32,362 nt of DNA. Source: a virus. The stretch's first letter is position 1. Every line of letters begins with the position of its first letter. The notes under the pieces were generated by a model. That model had not been told where the DNA came from. It did not search any database and saw only the letters and a program-made list of their open reading frames with translations. The DNA lies in IMG/VR virus record IMGVR_UViG_3300042934_000518, positions 1 through 32,362 of that record, one strand, 5' to 3'. Of this stretch, positions 19,343 to 27,099 are shown one piece after another. Both the position numbers and the translations under genes were made by a program.

Positions 19343-21020
19343 ATATCCGTCAGACTACAATCCAATATTGGAGTATTGGGAAAAGATTGAATCAGGCGAA
19401 GAAATTGTAAGTCAAAAAATCTATAAGACCTATAAAAAAGTAGTCTATGACCTAACTGACAATACTAGTGAATATTATTATTCATATGCAAGAGCAAATC
19501 ATATCATTGAGTTTATAGAGAATTATTGTAGACATAGTAAGGGTAAAATGGGTGGAAAACCTGTCATTCTTGAGTTATGGGAAAAGGCAATGCTGGCAAC
19601 CATCTTTGGATTTGTTGATATTGAAGGTAATCGTAAAATAACGGAAAGTCTTCTGGTTGTAGGCAAAAAAAACGGAAAAAGTTTGTTAGCCTCGTGCGTT
19701 GGACTATATCTCATGGTCGGAGATAATGAACCAGGCGCAGAAATTTATGCAGTAGCAAGTAAACGTGATCAAGCCAAAATTATTTGGTCAGAAGCTAAAA
19801 GAATGGTCAATAAATCACCATCATTAAAGAAACGAATTAGACGGCTAGTTGCTGAATTAGATAGTGACTTTAACGATGGGACATTTAAACCGTTGGCTAG
19901 TGACAGTGATACGCTAGACGGACTTAATATTTCTGGTGCTTTAATGGATGAGATCCATCAATGGAAAAATGGAAAAGCACTTTATGATATTATCGCAGAT
20001 GGTGTAACAGCGAGAGAGCAACCATTAGTATTTATTACGAGTACAGCGGGGACAATCAGAGAAGATATATACGATGAAAAATATGATGAAGCTGAACGAG
20101 TAATTAATGGTTATTTTGATCCAGACGGCTATCATGACGAACACTTTATTGCTTTTATCTACGAGTTAGACTCGAGAAAAGAATGGCTCAATCCGAATAC
20201 ATACAAGAAAGCTAATCCCGGACTTGGGACGATTAAAAATGAAAAAACTTTACTTGCAAAAGTAGCAAAAGCTAAGGCTAATCCGTCATTGGTTAAAAAT
20301 CTTGTCTGCAAGGAATTTAATATTCGTGAGACTTCAAGTGAAGCTTGGTTGACATTTGAGCAATTGAATAATACAGAAACATACGATATTAGCAAATTAA
20401 AGCCACGATATGGGATAGGTGGACTCGATCTATCGGAAACAACAGATTTAACTTGTGCCACAGTAATATTCAAAGTCCCCGATAATGAAACCTTATATGT
20501 TAAGCAGATGTATTGGCTTCCCTCTGATCTACTCGAAAAACGAATTACTGAAGACAAAATCCCCTACGATAAATGGCTAGATAAAGGACTATTGAGAGTC
20601 AGTGATGGCAACAAAATTAATTATAAAGATGTAACAAATTGGTTTTTAGAGATTCAGAATGAATTAGATGTATACATATTTAAAATTGGATACGATTCAT
20701 GGAACAGTAAATACATAATTGATGAATTACAAGAAAACTTTGGAAAAGAATCAACAGATCCTGTAATTCAAGGCAAGAAGACTTTATCCAGTCCCATGAA
20801 ATCTTTCGCTGCTGATTTAGAAGCAAAGAAAATTAATTATAATAATAATCCTATCCTGAAATGGTGTCTCACTAATTCGGCAATTGATGTGGATAAAAAT
20901 AATAATATTCAATTATGTAAGACTAGCAACCAAAGACGCAGGATTGACGGTGTTGCTAGTCTTCTTGATGCCTATATAACACTAGAGAGATATTATGAGG
21001 ACTATTTGAACATGATATGA
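19335..21020 (+). CDS. Terminase large subunit (Terminase_1 family)
   Basis: 561 residues from ATG 19335; the upstream in-frame part would overlap the small subunit in another frame and is rejected. The N-terminal ATPase has VVGKKNGKSLLA (Walker A, GKKNGKS at 110-116) and ALMDEIHQW (Walker B, D205/E206). The C-terminal nuclease begins at GGLDLSETTDL, with further acidic residues at YDSWNSKYIIDEL and RIDGVAS. It powers DNA packaging into the head and cuts the concatemer. It is followed by the portal with a four-base overlap of the flanking frames, the standard order. Confidence 0.97.
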   Translation: MIKYPSDYNPILEYWEKIESGEEIVSQKIYKTYKKVVYDLTDNTSEYYYSYARANHIIEFIENYCRHSKGKMGGKPVILELWEKAMLATIFGFVDIEGNRKITESLLVVGKKNGKSLLASCVGLYLMVGDNEPGAEIYAVASKRDQAKIIWSEAKRMVNKSPSLKKRIRRLVAELDSDFNDGTFKPLASDSDTLDGLNISGALMDEIHQWKNGKALYDIIADGVTAREQPLVFITSTAGTIREDIYDEKYDEAERVINGYFDPDGYHDEHFIAFIYELDSRKEWLNPNTYKKANPGLGTIKNEKTLLAKVAKAKANPSLVKNLVCKEFNIRETSSEAWLTFEQLNNTETYDISKLKPRYGIGGLDLSETTDLTCATVIFKVPDNETLYVKQMYWLPSDLLEKRITEDKIPYDKWLDKGLLRVSDGNKINYKDVTNWFLEIQNELDVYIFKIGYDSWNSKYIIDELQENFGKESTDPVIQGKKTLSSPMKSFAADLEAKKINYNNNPILKWCLTNSAIDVDKNNNIQLCKTSNQRRRIDGVASLLDAYITLERYYEDYLNMI

Positions 21021-21037
21021 CAGAAGGAGGTGAGAAA

Positions 21038-22186
21038 TTGGGATTATTAAATTGGTTTCGTAATAATAAGACGGTGACAGTATCCAAATATAAGATGATT
21101 ACCGATGAGGGAAATGGATTTTTTTCGTGGAACGGCAATCTGTATCAATCGGATATTGTTCGTGCTGCTATTCGTCCTAAAGCAAGGGCAATAGGTAAAT
21201 TAGTTGGAAAACATATTCGTAAAAGTGGAAACAATACGCTGATTAATCCAGACGTGTATATGCGCTTTCTCCTCGAAGAGCCAAATCCATGTATGACAGG
21301 GCAGATGCTCCAAGAAAAACTCGCAACACAACTTGAGCTGAATAATAATGCATTCGCTTACATTCGCAGAGATGAAAATAGTGTACCGATTGAGATATAT
21401 AACATTACAGCAACGAGTGTACAAGCTGTCACAGATGATAATGGACTTCTGTATATGAAATTTACTCTGCGTAATGGGAAAACTGTAACCTTTGCTTACA
21501 CGGACATTATTCATCTCCGTAAAGACTTCAATAATGATGACATATTCGGCGACAGTAATGCTGAAACTTTAGCAAATGTCATGGAGATTGTTAACACAAC
21601 AGACCAAGGCATCGTAAAGGCAATCAAGAATTCCAATATCATTAAGTGGTTACTTAAATTTAATCAGGGATTAAGACCTGAGGATATTAAGGCTAACACA
21701 AAGCAATTTATCAATGATTATATGAATCTAGAATCTGATACAGTTGGAGCAGCCGCAACGGATGCCAAGTTCGATGCGCAACAAGTCGAGCCAAAGGACT
21801 ATGTTCCGAATGAGAAACAAATGGATAATGCCGTGCAACGTATTTATTCATTTTTTAACACAAATAGCAAGATAATCCAGAGTAGTTATAACGAAGATGA
21901 GTGGATTAGTTATTATGAATCCTCGATTGAACCCGATGTAGTGCAATTATCAGGCGAATACACGAGAAAATTATTTAATCGGCGGGAAAGAGGGTTCGGA
22001 AATAAGATTATCTTTGAATCATCCAATCTCAATTTTGCAAGTATGCAGACAAAGTTGAACCTTGTCAACTATGTTGACCGTGGAATCATGACTCCAAACG
22101 AAGTACGAGAGATTCTTAATATGGCTCCTATTGAGGGTGGCGATCAAGCTATTAGACGACTTGACACCAGACCAACAACTGAATAA
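21038..22186 (+). CDS. Portal protein, HK97 family
   Basis: 382 residues from TTG 21038, seven bases after AAGGAGGTGAG. The ATG at 21017 lies upstream of that ribosome site and is unlikely. Recognisable portal features include the N-terminal LLNWFRN, the LLEEPNPCMTGQML block, LELNNNAFAYI and the late segment GIMTPNEVREILNM. The dodecameric portal is the DNA entry channel and head-tail joint. The portal-protease-capsid order is standard for HK97-type phages. Confidence 0.95.
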   Translation: MGLLNWFRNNKTVTVSKYKMITDEGNGFFSWNGNLYQSDIVRAAIRPKARAIGKLVGKHIRKSGNNTLINPDVYMRFLLEEPNPCMTGQMLQEKLATQLELNNNAFAYIRRDENSVPIEIYNITATSVQAVTDDNGLLYMKFTLRNGKTVTFAYTDIIHLRKDFNNDDIFGDSNAETLANVMEIVNTTDQGIVKAIKNSNIIKWLLKFNQGLRPEDIKANTKQFINDYMNLESDTVGAAATDAKFDAQQVEPKDYVPNEKQMDNAVQRIYSFFNTNSKIIQSSYNEDEWISYYESSIEPDVVQLSGEYTRKLFNRRERGFGNKIIFESSNLNFASMQTKLNLVNYVDRGIMTPNEVREILNMAPIEGGDQAIRRLDTRPTTE

Positions 22187-22201
22187 TGAGAGGAGGTGAT
22201 A

Positions 22202-22909
22202 ATGTTAATGGTCAAAGTAAATATCAAGGGTGTTATTATACCGAATGATTATCAGGATGTTTATGATTGGTTCGGTATTGATGCGACAAGCCCTAACAAA
22301 GTACATAGTCAATTAGCTGATGCTAATGGACAAGATTTAGAGGTTGAGATTAATAGTGGTGGCGGGTCTGTATTCGATGGCAGTGAAATTTATACATCGC
22401 TAAAGGATTATCAAGGGAATGTAACAGTAAAAATTGTAGGAATTGCAGCTTCAGCAGCATCCGTTATAGCGATGGCAGGAGATAAAATAATGATGTCTCC
22501 GACAGCACAAATGATGATACACAATGCAAGTGGAAAAAATGAAGGCGACTATCGAGACATGAGTCACATGGCTGATGTCTTGAAAAATACGAATCAGACG
22601 GTTGCTAATGCTTATCGCATTAAGACAGGTAAGTCCGATGCTGAATTGCTAAGTATGATGGACGATGAGACTTGGCTGACTCCACAACAAGCATTAGAAA
22701 ATGGCTTTATTGATGAAATTATGTTTGATCAGCAACCAATTAAAGTTGTGGCAAGTGTTGGAAATAATACTATATTGCCTGCTCAAGTAATTAACAAAAT
22801 ACGAAATACCATTAATCCGATGATGAAGCAAAAACAATCTGCTGATCAATCGGATTTATTATTGTCCCAAGCTAAATTTAATTTACTCAAATTGAGGAAG
22901 GAAGATTAA
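22202..22909 (+). CDS. Head maturation protease, ClpP-like
   Basis: 235 residues from ATG 22202, five bases after GAGAGGAGG; ATG 22208 is also possible. It is a ClpP/S14-type serine protease: GIAASAASVIAMAG contains the nucleophile S84, MIHNASG the histidine H107, and ENGFIDEI closes the fold. INSGGGSVFDG (50-60) is the ClpP nucleotide-free substrate loop. It would trim the scaffold part of the capsid protein during head maturation. Confidence 0.94.
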   Translation: MLMVKVNIKGVIIPNDYQDVYDWFGIDATSPNKVHSQLADANGQDLEVEINSGGGSVFDGSEIYTSLKDYQGNVTVKIVGIAASAASVIAMAGDKIMMSPTAQMMIHNASGKNEGDYRDMSHMADVLKNTNQTVANAYRIKTGKSDAELLSMMDDETWLTPQQALENGFIDEIMFDQQPIKVVASVGNNTILPAQVINKIRNTINPMMKQKQSADQSDLLLSQAKFNLLKLRKED

Positions 22910-22914
22910 TTAAC

Positions 22915-24168
22915 GTGAATAAAGAACAATATTTGGAAATGAGAAATGGACTTATGGCGGATGCTGAAAAGTTCATTAATGACGGAAAAGTTGAAGAGTC
23001 TAATGCAAAAATGAAAGAAATTGAAGCACTTGATAACAAGTGGGAAGAGACTAAAAAAGCTAATGCTAATCTTAATGCACTTAAGGACAACAACAAAGCA
23101 ATTAACATTGAAAATCAATCTAAACAAGTAAAGGGTGAGAAAGTAGTGGCAGAAATTAACGGAGTTAAGGAAAAAGACGAAAAACAAATGTACGTTGATG
23201 CATGGGCTAAGAATATGATGGGCAAGAAATTGGATGATAAGGAACAAGTTGTATTTGACAAAGTAAATACTGAATTTAATAACGCATATACGCATGACAC
23301 TGGCAATTCTGGTGTGCTTATCCCTACGACTGTTGCAGCAGGAATCTTTAAACGTGCTGAAGAAATGTATCCACTCTATGCGGACGCTAAGAAATTTGCT
23401 GTTGCGGGTAAATTGTCGCTCAAGAAACACACTGGTATTGCAGCGGGTGACGCTAAATTTTATGATGAAGCAACGCCTACAGAAGACGAACAGAACAACT
23501 TTGGTGAACTCGTTCTTGATGGTTGTGAATTGTCTAAAGCGGTCACTGTATCATGGAAACTTCGCACAATGGCCGTATCTGAGTTTATTCCATTTATTAT
23601 CAATGAACTTGGCGAACGTGTCGGTGCTGCATTGGGTGCTAGTGCATCGGTTGGTAAAGGTTCATCTGTTTCTCCTGCGGAACCAGAGGGTGTAGAAACT
23701 GCGCTATTAGCTGAAGCAAGTACACCACAAGTTGTGACCTACGATCCAGATAATGCTACTACTCCAGTTCCACTAACTTATGACAAAGTAGTACAGGCTA
23801 TTGCTAAAGTTCATTCTTCTTATCTCGCAGGTGCATCTATTTATGCCACTAATGCTACGATTTGGACTCAACTTGCTACGCTCAAAGATGATAACGGTCG
23901 TCCGCTATTTATTCCTGATGTAACAAGTGGTGGTGTAGGTCGCATGTTCGGAATGGTTGTTAAGGCGGATGCAGGTGTATCTGACGGAAATATTATCATT
24001 GGTAACGCTGCTCAAGGTCTTGTATTCAATACTAACGAACCTGCGAGCATCGTAACTGAAGATCATGCTAAAGCACGTACAACCGACTATGTAGCATATA
24101 GCATTGTTGATGGCGGTGTGCTTGATACTAAAGCATTTGCGCTTATTGAAAATATTCCTAATGCCTAA
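22915..24168 (+). CDS. Major capsid protein, HK97 fold
   Basis: 417 residues from GTG 22915, just after the protease gene. The N-terminal 100 residues or so are a charged coiled coil (KFINDGKVEESNAKMKEIEA), the built-in scaffold or delta domain that the ClpP-like protease removes. The mature part begins near VFDKVNTEFNNAYTHD and has GVLIPTTVAAGI, and the C-terminal stretch ARTTDYVAYSIVDGGVLDT is typical of HK97-type shells. Codons are richer in GC and more even than in the early genes, as usual for a highly expressed protein. The cleavage site cannot be fixed by eye. Confidence 0.96.
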   Translation: MNKEQYLEMRNGLMADAEKFINDGKVEESNAKMKEIEALDNKWEETKKANANLNALKDNNKAINIENQSKQVKGEKVVAEINGVKEKDEKQMYVDAWAKNMMGKKLDDKEQVVFDKVNTEFNNAYTHDTGNSGVLIPTTVAAGIFKRAEEMYPLYADAKKFAVAGKLSLKKHTGIAAGDAKFYDEATPTEDEQNNFGELVLDGCELSKAVTVSWKLRTMAVSEFIPFIINELGERVGAALGASASVGKGSSVSPAEPEGVETALLAEASTPQVVTYDPDNATTPVPLTYDKVVQAIAKVHSSYLAGASIYATNATIWTQLATLKDDNGRPLFIPDVTSGGVGRMFGMVVKADAGVSDGNIIIGNAAQGLVFNTNEPASIVTEDHAKARTTDYVAYSIVDGGVLDTKAFALIENIPNA

Positions 24169-24188
24169 GATTAATGATTAATGAATAC

Positions 24189-24225
24189 CCTACTGCTTAA
24201 TTGCGGTAGGTTTATTTTATTTTTT
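24189..24225 (+). terminator. Terminator after the capsid gene
   Basis: CCTACTGC (24189-24196) pairs with GCGGTAGG (24203-24210), with one G-U pair, then a long T-rich run. Partial termination here would keep capsid mRNA above that of the connector genes. Confidence 0.85.
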
Positions 24226-24236
24226 GGAGTGATTAA

Positions 24237-24392
24237 ATGATTGGCAAAGTTATTAAAAAGTTTATAGATAAAACTACTAATAAAAGATTTACAGTCAATG
24301 ATGAATATTCTGCTAATGCGAATAGGATTAAGCATTTAGTTAAATTAGGATTTATTGAAGCTGATACTAACAATCTATCTGATAAGGAATGA
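24237..24392 (+). CDS. Small protein between capsid and connectors
   Basis: 51 residues, MIGKVIKKFIDKTTNKRFTV...NNLSDKE, from an ATG with TTGGAGTGATT upstream. The pattern (a strand, NDEYSANANRIKHLVKLGFI, then an acidic tail) resembles the tiny genes often found just after HK97-type capsid genes, sometimes with similarity to the end of Rho-like or SAP-like folds. Role unknown. The following gene begins seven bases later. Confidence 0.75.
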   Translation: MIGKVIKKFIDKTTNKRFTVNDEYSANANRIKHLVKLGFIEADTNNLSDKE

Positions 24393-24398
24393 TGAATT

Positions 24399-24701
24399 AT
24401 GGCCTTATTAGATGATATTAAAGTAGCAATGAGAATCAGCAATACTAACACTGCGTTTGATGGCGAATTGAACGATCTAATATTAGCGGCTAAGGCAGAT
24501 TTACAATTATCAGGAGTTGACGAACCTAAGATTATTGATACCGATCCACTAATTAAACGAGCGGTAACAGTATATGTTAAGGCTAATTTTGGTTTTGATA
24601 ATCCCGATGCTGATCGACTTAATAAGTCATTTGACATGCTTAAGCAACATCTTACATTGTCACAGGAATATGTTTCTGCAAGTACGGATGTGATTAGCTG
24701 A
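24399..24701 (+). CDS. Head-tail connector (gp6-like adaptor)
   Basis: 100 residues, all-alpha. LLDDIKVAMRISNTNTAFDG, DLILAAKADLQLSGV and RAVTVYVKANFGF follow the pattern of HK97 gp6 / phage_gp6 proteins, which form a ring under the portal. Its stop overlaps the next start (TGATG). Confidence 0.9.
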   Translation: MALLDDIKVAMRISNTNTAFDGELNDLILAAKADLQLSGVDEPKIIDTDPLIKRAVTVYVKANFGFDNPDADRLNKSFDMLKQHLTLSQEYVSASTDVIS

Positions 24702-25006
24702 TGCTATTTCGTGAGATGGTTGATTTAATCAGCATAACAGCAACAGATAATGAAGTTGGGGATTCTATCACTCAAGAAACACCTAGACAAGTCTTTGCGA
24801 ATAAGCGATCAATTAAGCAATCAGAATTTTATCAGGCGGCTATGACAGATTTGAGACCAGAACTTCAATTTGACGTTAGGACAATTGATTATCAAGCAGA
24901 GCGAGAATTGAAATGGAATAACAAATCTTATGACATAATTCGTGTCTATACCAAGAATGATGAGATTACACAACTTATCTGTCAAGGGAAGAGTGGTGAT
25001 GTCTGA
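24701..25006 (+). CDS. Head closure / head-tail adaptor protein
   Basis: 101 residues with the phage head-tail joining pattern: a strand-rich core with VFANKRSIKQSEFYQA and FDVRTIDYQAERELKWNNKSYDI. Such proteins plug the connector after packaging and provide the surface for tail docking. Start and stop overlap the neighbours by one base on each side. Confidence 0.88.
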   Translation: MLFREMVDLISITATDNEVGDSITQETPRQVFANKRSIKQSEFYQAAMTDLRPELQFDVRTIDYQAERELKWNNKSYDIIRVYTKNDEITQLICQGKSGDV

Positions 25007-25458
25007 TGGGTATGCCTAAATCCGTAACACGAGTCAATAAAGGCGGAGTAAAGTTTATCTCTAATGTAGATAGAGCGCAGTATACAATTAATGAATTGTG
25101 CCGTGCCGCTTTACGTGATTCTGCTAAGTTAATCCGCAAGAGAATGATAGATAAATTGAAGCAATTACCAGGTATGAAACGAAGTAAGCGACTCTATCAT
25201 AGTACGCAATATTGGGTAAGAAAACGTGATTGTGATATGCAGATAGGCTTCAAACATGACACATGGTATGGTGAAAATCAAGAGTTAGGAACTAAGAATC
25301 AGCCAGCTAGACACATACTTAGAGATACGGTAATGGAGAATATCGATCAGATTAGGATTATACAAGGTAAATATTTGTCAGCCATTAACGATGAGAATAG
25401 AGCAAGAGGATTAATAAGTGAAGCTGAATATCAGGGTGAAGAGGAAAATGAAAAATGA
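25006..25458 (+). CDS. HK97 gp10-like neck / tail-completion protein
   Basis: 150 residues: an N-terminal helix region (ELCRAALRDSAKLIRKRMI), the QIGFKHDTWYGENQELGTKN segment and a helix (ARHILRDTVMENIDQI). This matches the HK97-gp10 family, which completes the tail tube end near the neck. The gene overlaps the next by four bases (ATGA). ATG 25012 is an alternative start. Confidence 0.9.
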   Translation: MGMPKSVTRVNKGGVKFISNVDRAQYTINELCRAALRDSAKLIRKRMIDKLKQLPGMKRSKRLYHSTQYWVRKRDCDMQIGFKHDTWYGENQELGTKNQPARHILRDTVMENIDQIRIIQGKYLSAINDENRARGLISEAEYQGEEENEK

Positions 25459-25835
25459 GTAAAATTGTAACTTTGCGCTCAGTCATCAATTCTGCTCTAA
25501 AGTCTATTCATCCTCGTATTTATTATCAATCCGCTCCTGACGATGCTGTATATCCTTATCTGGTTTACGATTTAACAAACTCTATTGACGATCTATCTTT
25601 AGAACAATTCGTACTGGACGTAAATGGTTGGGATGCACCGACAAATGGTGATACTTTACCGCTTGAGAATCTCATGGCTAACGTAGACTCAGCACTACAT
25701 AGAAAAACCAAGGTGATTGATGATATGGCAGTCACCATATATCGTGACAATCGTCTATCTTTATTGGATGACGATCCACGAATTAGACGTAGACAATACA
25801 CATATGAAATTAGAACATTTGGAGGGATTAATTAA
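25455..25835 (+). CDS. Tail terminator-like protein
   Basis: 126 residues in the tail-terminator position between the gp10-like gene and the tail tube gene. An N-terminal helix leads to YYQSAPDDAVYPYLVYDLT and a C-terminal strand region (YTYEIRTFG), as in DUF3168-like/minor tail completion proteins. Named mainly from position and size. Confidence 0.78.
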   Translation: MSKIVTLRSVINSALKSIHPRIYYQSAPDDAVYPYLVYDLTNSIDDLSLEQFVLDVNGWDAPTNGDTLPLENLMANVDSALHRKTKVIDDMAVTIYRDNRLSLLDDDPRIRRRQYTYEIRTFGGIN

Positions 25836-26374
25836 TGAGTTTGACAGGACAAGCAACACCAGCCAATATTGTGCTTGGTGAAGGCGCGTTTTACTTCAAT
25901 TATGGTGAAACTGGTGAAACAGTAGTAGGTGCTACACGTGGTGGTGGCTCCTTTAAGAGAGCAGTTGAGATTAAAGATATTGAATTTGATGGAGCAAGAG
26001 GGTCTGTAAAGGGCATGAGACGGAAAACATCCGCAGTCCCTACACTGACACTTAATGCTCTTGAGTTGCAAACAGCAAATCTGACTAAATTTTATGCAGG
26101 TCTCAAATCAACATTTGTTACAGATCATGACGTGATTACGGCTAATCCCGATATTACGGATGCTGACTATCTGACCAATGTTGCATTTGTGGGAAGTACA
26201 AAAGATGGTAGACCAGTAGTCATTATCGTAAAGAATGCTTTGGGTGATGGAGATTTGGAATTGAAAATGGAAGATAAGGACGAAATTGTCCCCGAAATTC
26301 AATTTACCGGACATTATGATCTAGCTAATCTAGATGAAGAACCATGGGAAATTCATTTTCCTGCTACAGCATAA
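25835..26374 (+). CDS. Major tail (tube) protein
   Basis: 179 residues, beta-rich. FKRAVEIKDIEFDGARGSVK is followed by TSAVPTLTLNALE, then an acidic end. These are features of siphoviral tail-tube subunits, which stack as hexameric rings around the tape measure. The ATG follows GGAGGGATTAATTA and a terminator follows the gene, consistent with high expression. Confidence 0.88.
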   Translation: MSLTGQATPANIVLGEGAFYFNYGETGETVVGATRGGGSFKRAVEIKDIEFDGARGSVKGMRRKTSAVPTLTLNALELQTANLTKFYAGLKSTFVTDHDVITANPDITDADYLTNVAFVGSTKDGRPVVIIVKNALGDGDLELKMEDKDEIVPEIQFTGHYDLANLDEEPWEIHFPATA

Positions 26375-26395
26375 TTAAATAATTTACTATTATTT

Positions 26396-26430
26396 AGCGT
26401 CCAATTATGGGCGCTTATTTATTTTTATTT
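26396..26430 (+). terminator. Terminator after the tail tube gene
   Basis: AGCGTCC (26396-26402) pairs with GGGCGCT (26409-26415), with one G-U pair, followed by TATTTATTTTTATTT. Likely partial termination between the tube protein and the chaperone. Confidence 0.8.
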
Positions 26431-26446
26431 GAAGGAGATAAGATTA

Positions 26447-26803
26447 ATGTCAGTAAAAATTAATGATAAAGAATACATTGTAAGAAATTTACAAGTTAAG
26501 GATATTCCGTCTGTATCAAGAATTTTAAAGAAAATGGAACTTACACAAATTGACTTAAAAGGTCTATTTAGTGATGGAGAAGATTCACAGCAAATCCTTG
26601 GTGTGAGATTAATGATGTTCGTCTTTTCTCATATCGGAGACGCAGAGAGTGAACTTTACAAATTACTTGGTGATCTTATTGGTATGACCCCAAAACAAGT
26701 ATCTGAGTTAGAAATGGATGATTTTGCTAATGTAATCGATGAGATTAAGAAACAGGACGGATTAACTGGTTTTTTCAGACTTGTCTCCAAAGTGATGCAA
26801 TAA
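26447..26803 (+). CDS. Tail assembly chaperone, short product (gpG-like)
   Basis: 118 residues from ATG 26447, with GAAGGAGAT upstream. The sequence has NDKEYIVRNLQVKDIPSVS and a helical C-terminus (MTPKQVSELEMDDFANVIDE), as in Gram-positive tail chaperones. It coats the tape-measure protein while the tail tube assembles. At 26770-26776 the gene contains a slippery TTTTTTC, which allows a minority of ribosomes to shift by -1 and add a C-terminal domain. Confidence 0.88.
   Translation: MSVKINDKEYIVRNLQVKDIPSVSRILKKMELTQIDLKGLFSDGEDSQQILGVRLMMFVFSHIGDAESELYKLLGDLIGMTPKQVSELEMDDFANVIDEIKKQDGLTGFFRLVSKVMQ
26770..26776 (+). promoter_or_regulatory. Programmed -1 frameshift site TTTTTTC
   Basis: In the zero frame the codons are GGT-TTT-TTC, so the heptamer T-TTT-TTC fits the X-XXY-YYZ rule for a -1 slip. 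The -1 frame is open from here to 27093. Frameshift fusion of the two tail-chaperone parts is general in siphoviruses. Confidence 0.85.
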
Positions 26804-27093
26804 CAATTATTGATTTATTAGCATCTAGATATGGGGACATGAATTATGTCATGAATCTTAATATTGATATGGGAATGGAATTGATTTATAAAGCAGTAGA
26901 GGAACGAGATAGACAAAAGGTTTGGGAAATCTGGCTAATTAATTACCAAAATATGGACAATGAAACATTTATACCGTTTGATGAATTTTATGCCAAATTT
27001 AAACAACCACAGATTATATCAACTAAATCTACAGAGGACATAATTGCTAATGCTGAAGCAATAAGACAAGCAGATCAAAAGAAAGGAGGATGA
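26776..27093 (+). CDS. Tail assembly chaperone, frameshift extension (gpT-like)
   Basis: After the slip, reading continues at CAG 26776 with QTCLQSDAITIIDLLASRYG and ends at a TGA at 27091-27093, adding 105 residues to the first 110 of the short product (215 in all). An internal ATG at 26839 exists but has no ribosome site, so separate translation is less likely. The T part of lambda-like chaperones binds the tube protein, whereas the G part binds the tape measure. Confidence 0.82.
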   Translation, partial: QTCLQSDAITIIDLLASRYGDMNYVMNLNIDMGMELIYKAVEERDRQKVWEIWLINYQNMDNETFIPFDEFYAKFKQPQIISTKSTEDIIANAEAIRQADQKKGG

Positions 27094-27099
27094 TTTACT

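Noticed and set aside
22906-23430. Minus-strand frame of 174 codons opposite the capsid gene
   Set aside because: Shadow of the capsid coding sequence; Phe/Ile/Cys-rich and without a ribosome site.
26839-27093. Independent gene starting at ATG 26839
   Set aside because: No ribosome site, and the frame is open upstream to the slippery heptamer, so it is better read as the frameshift extension.
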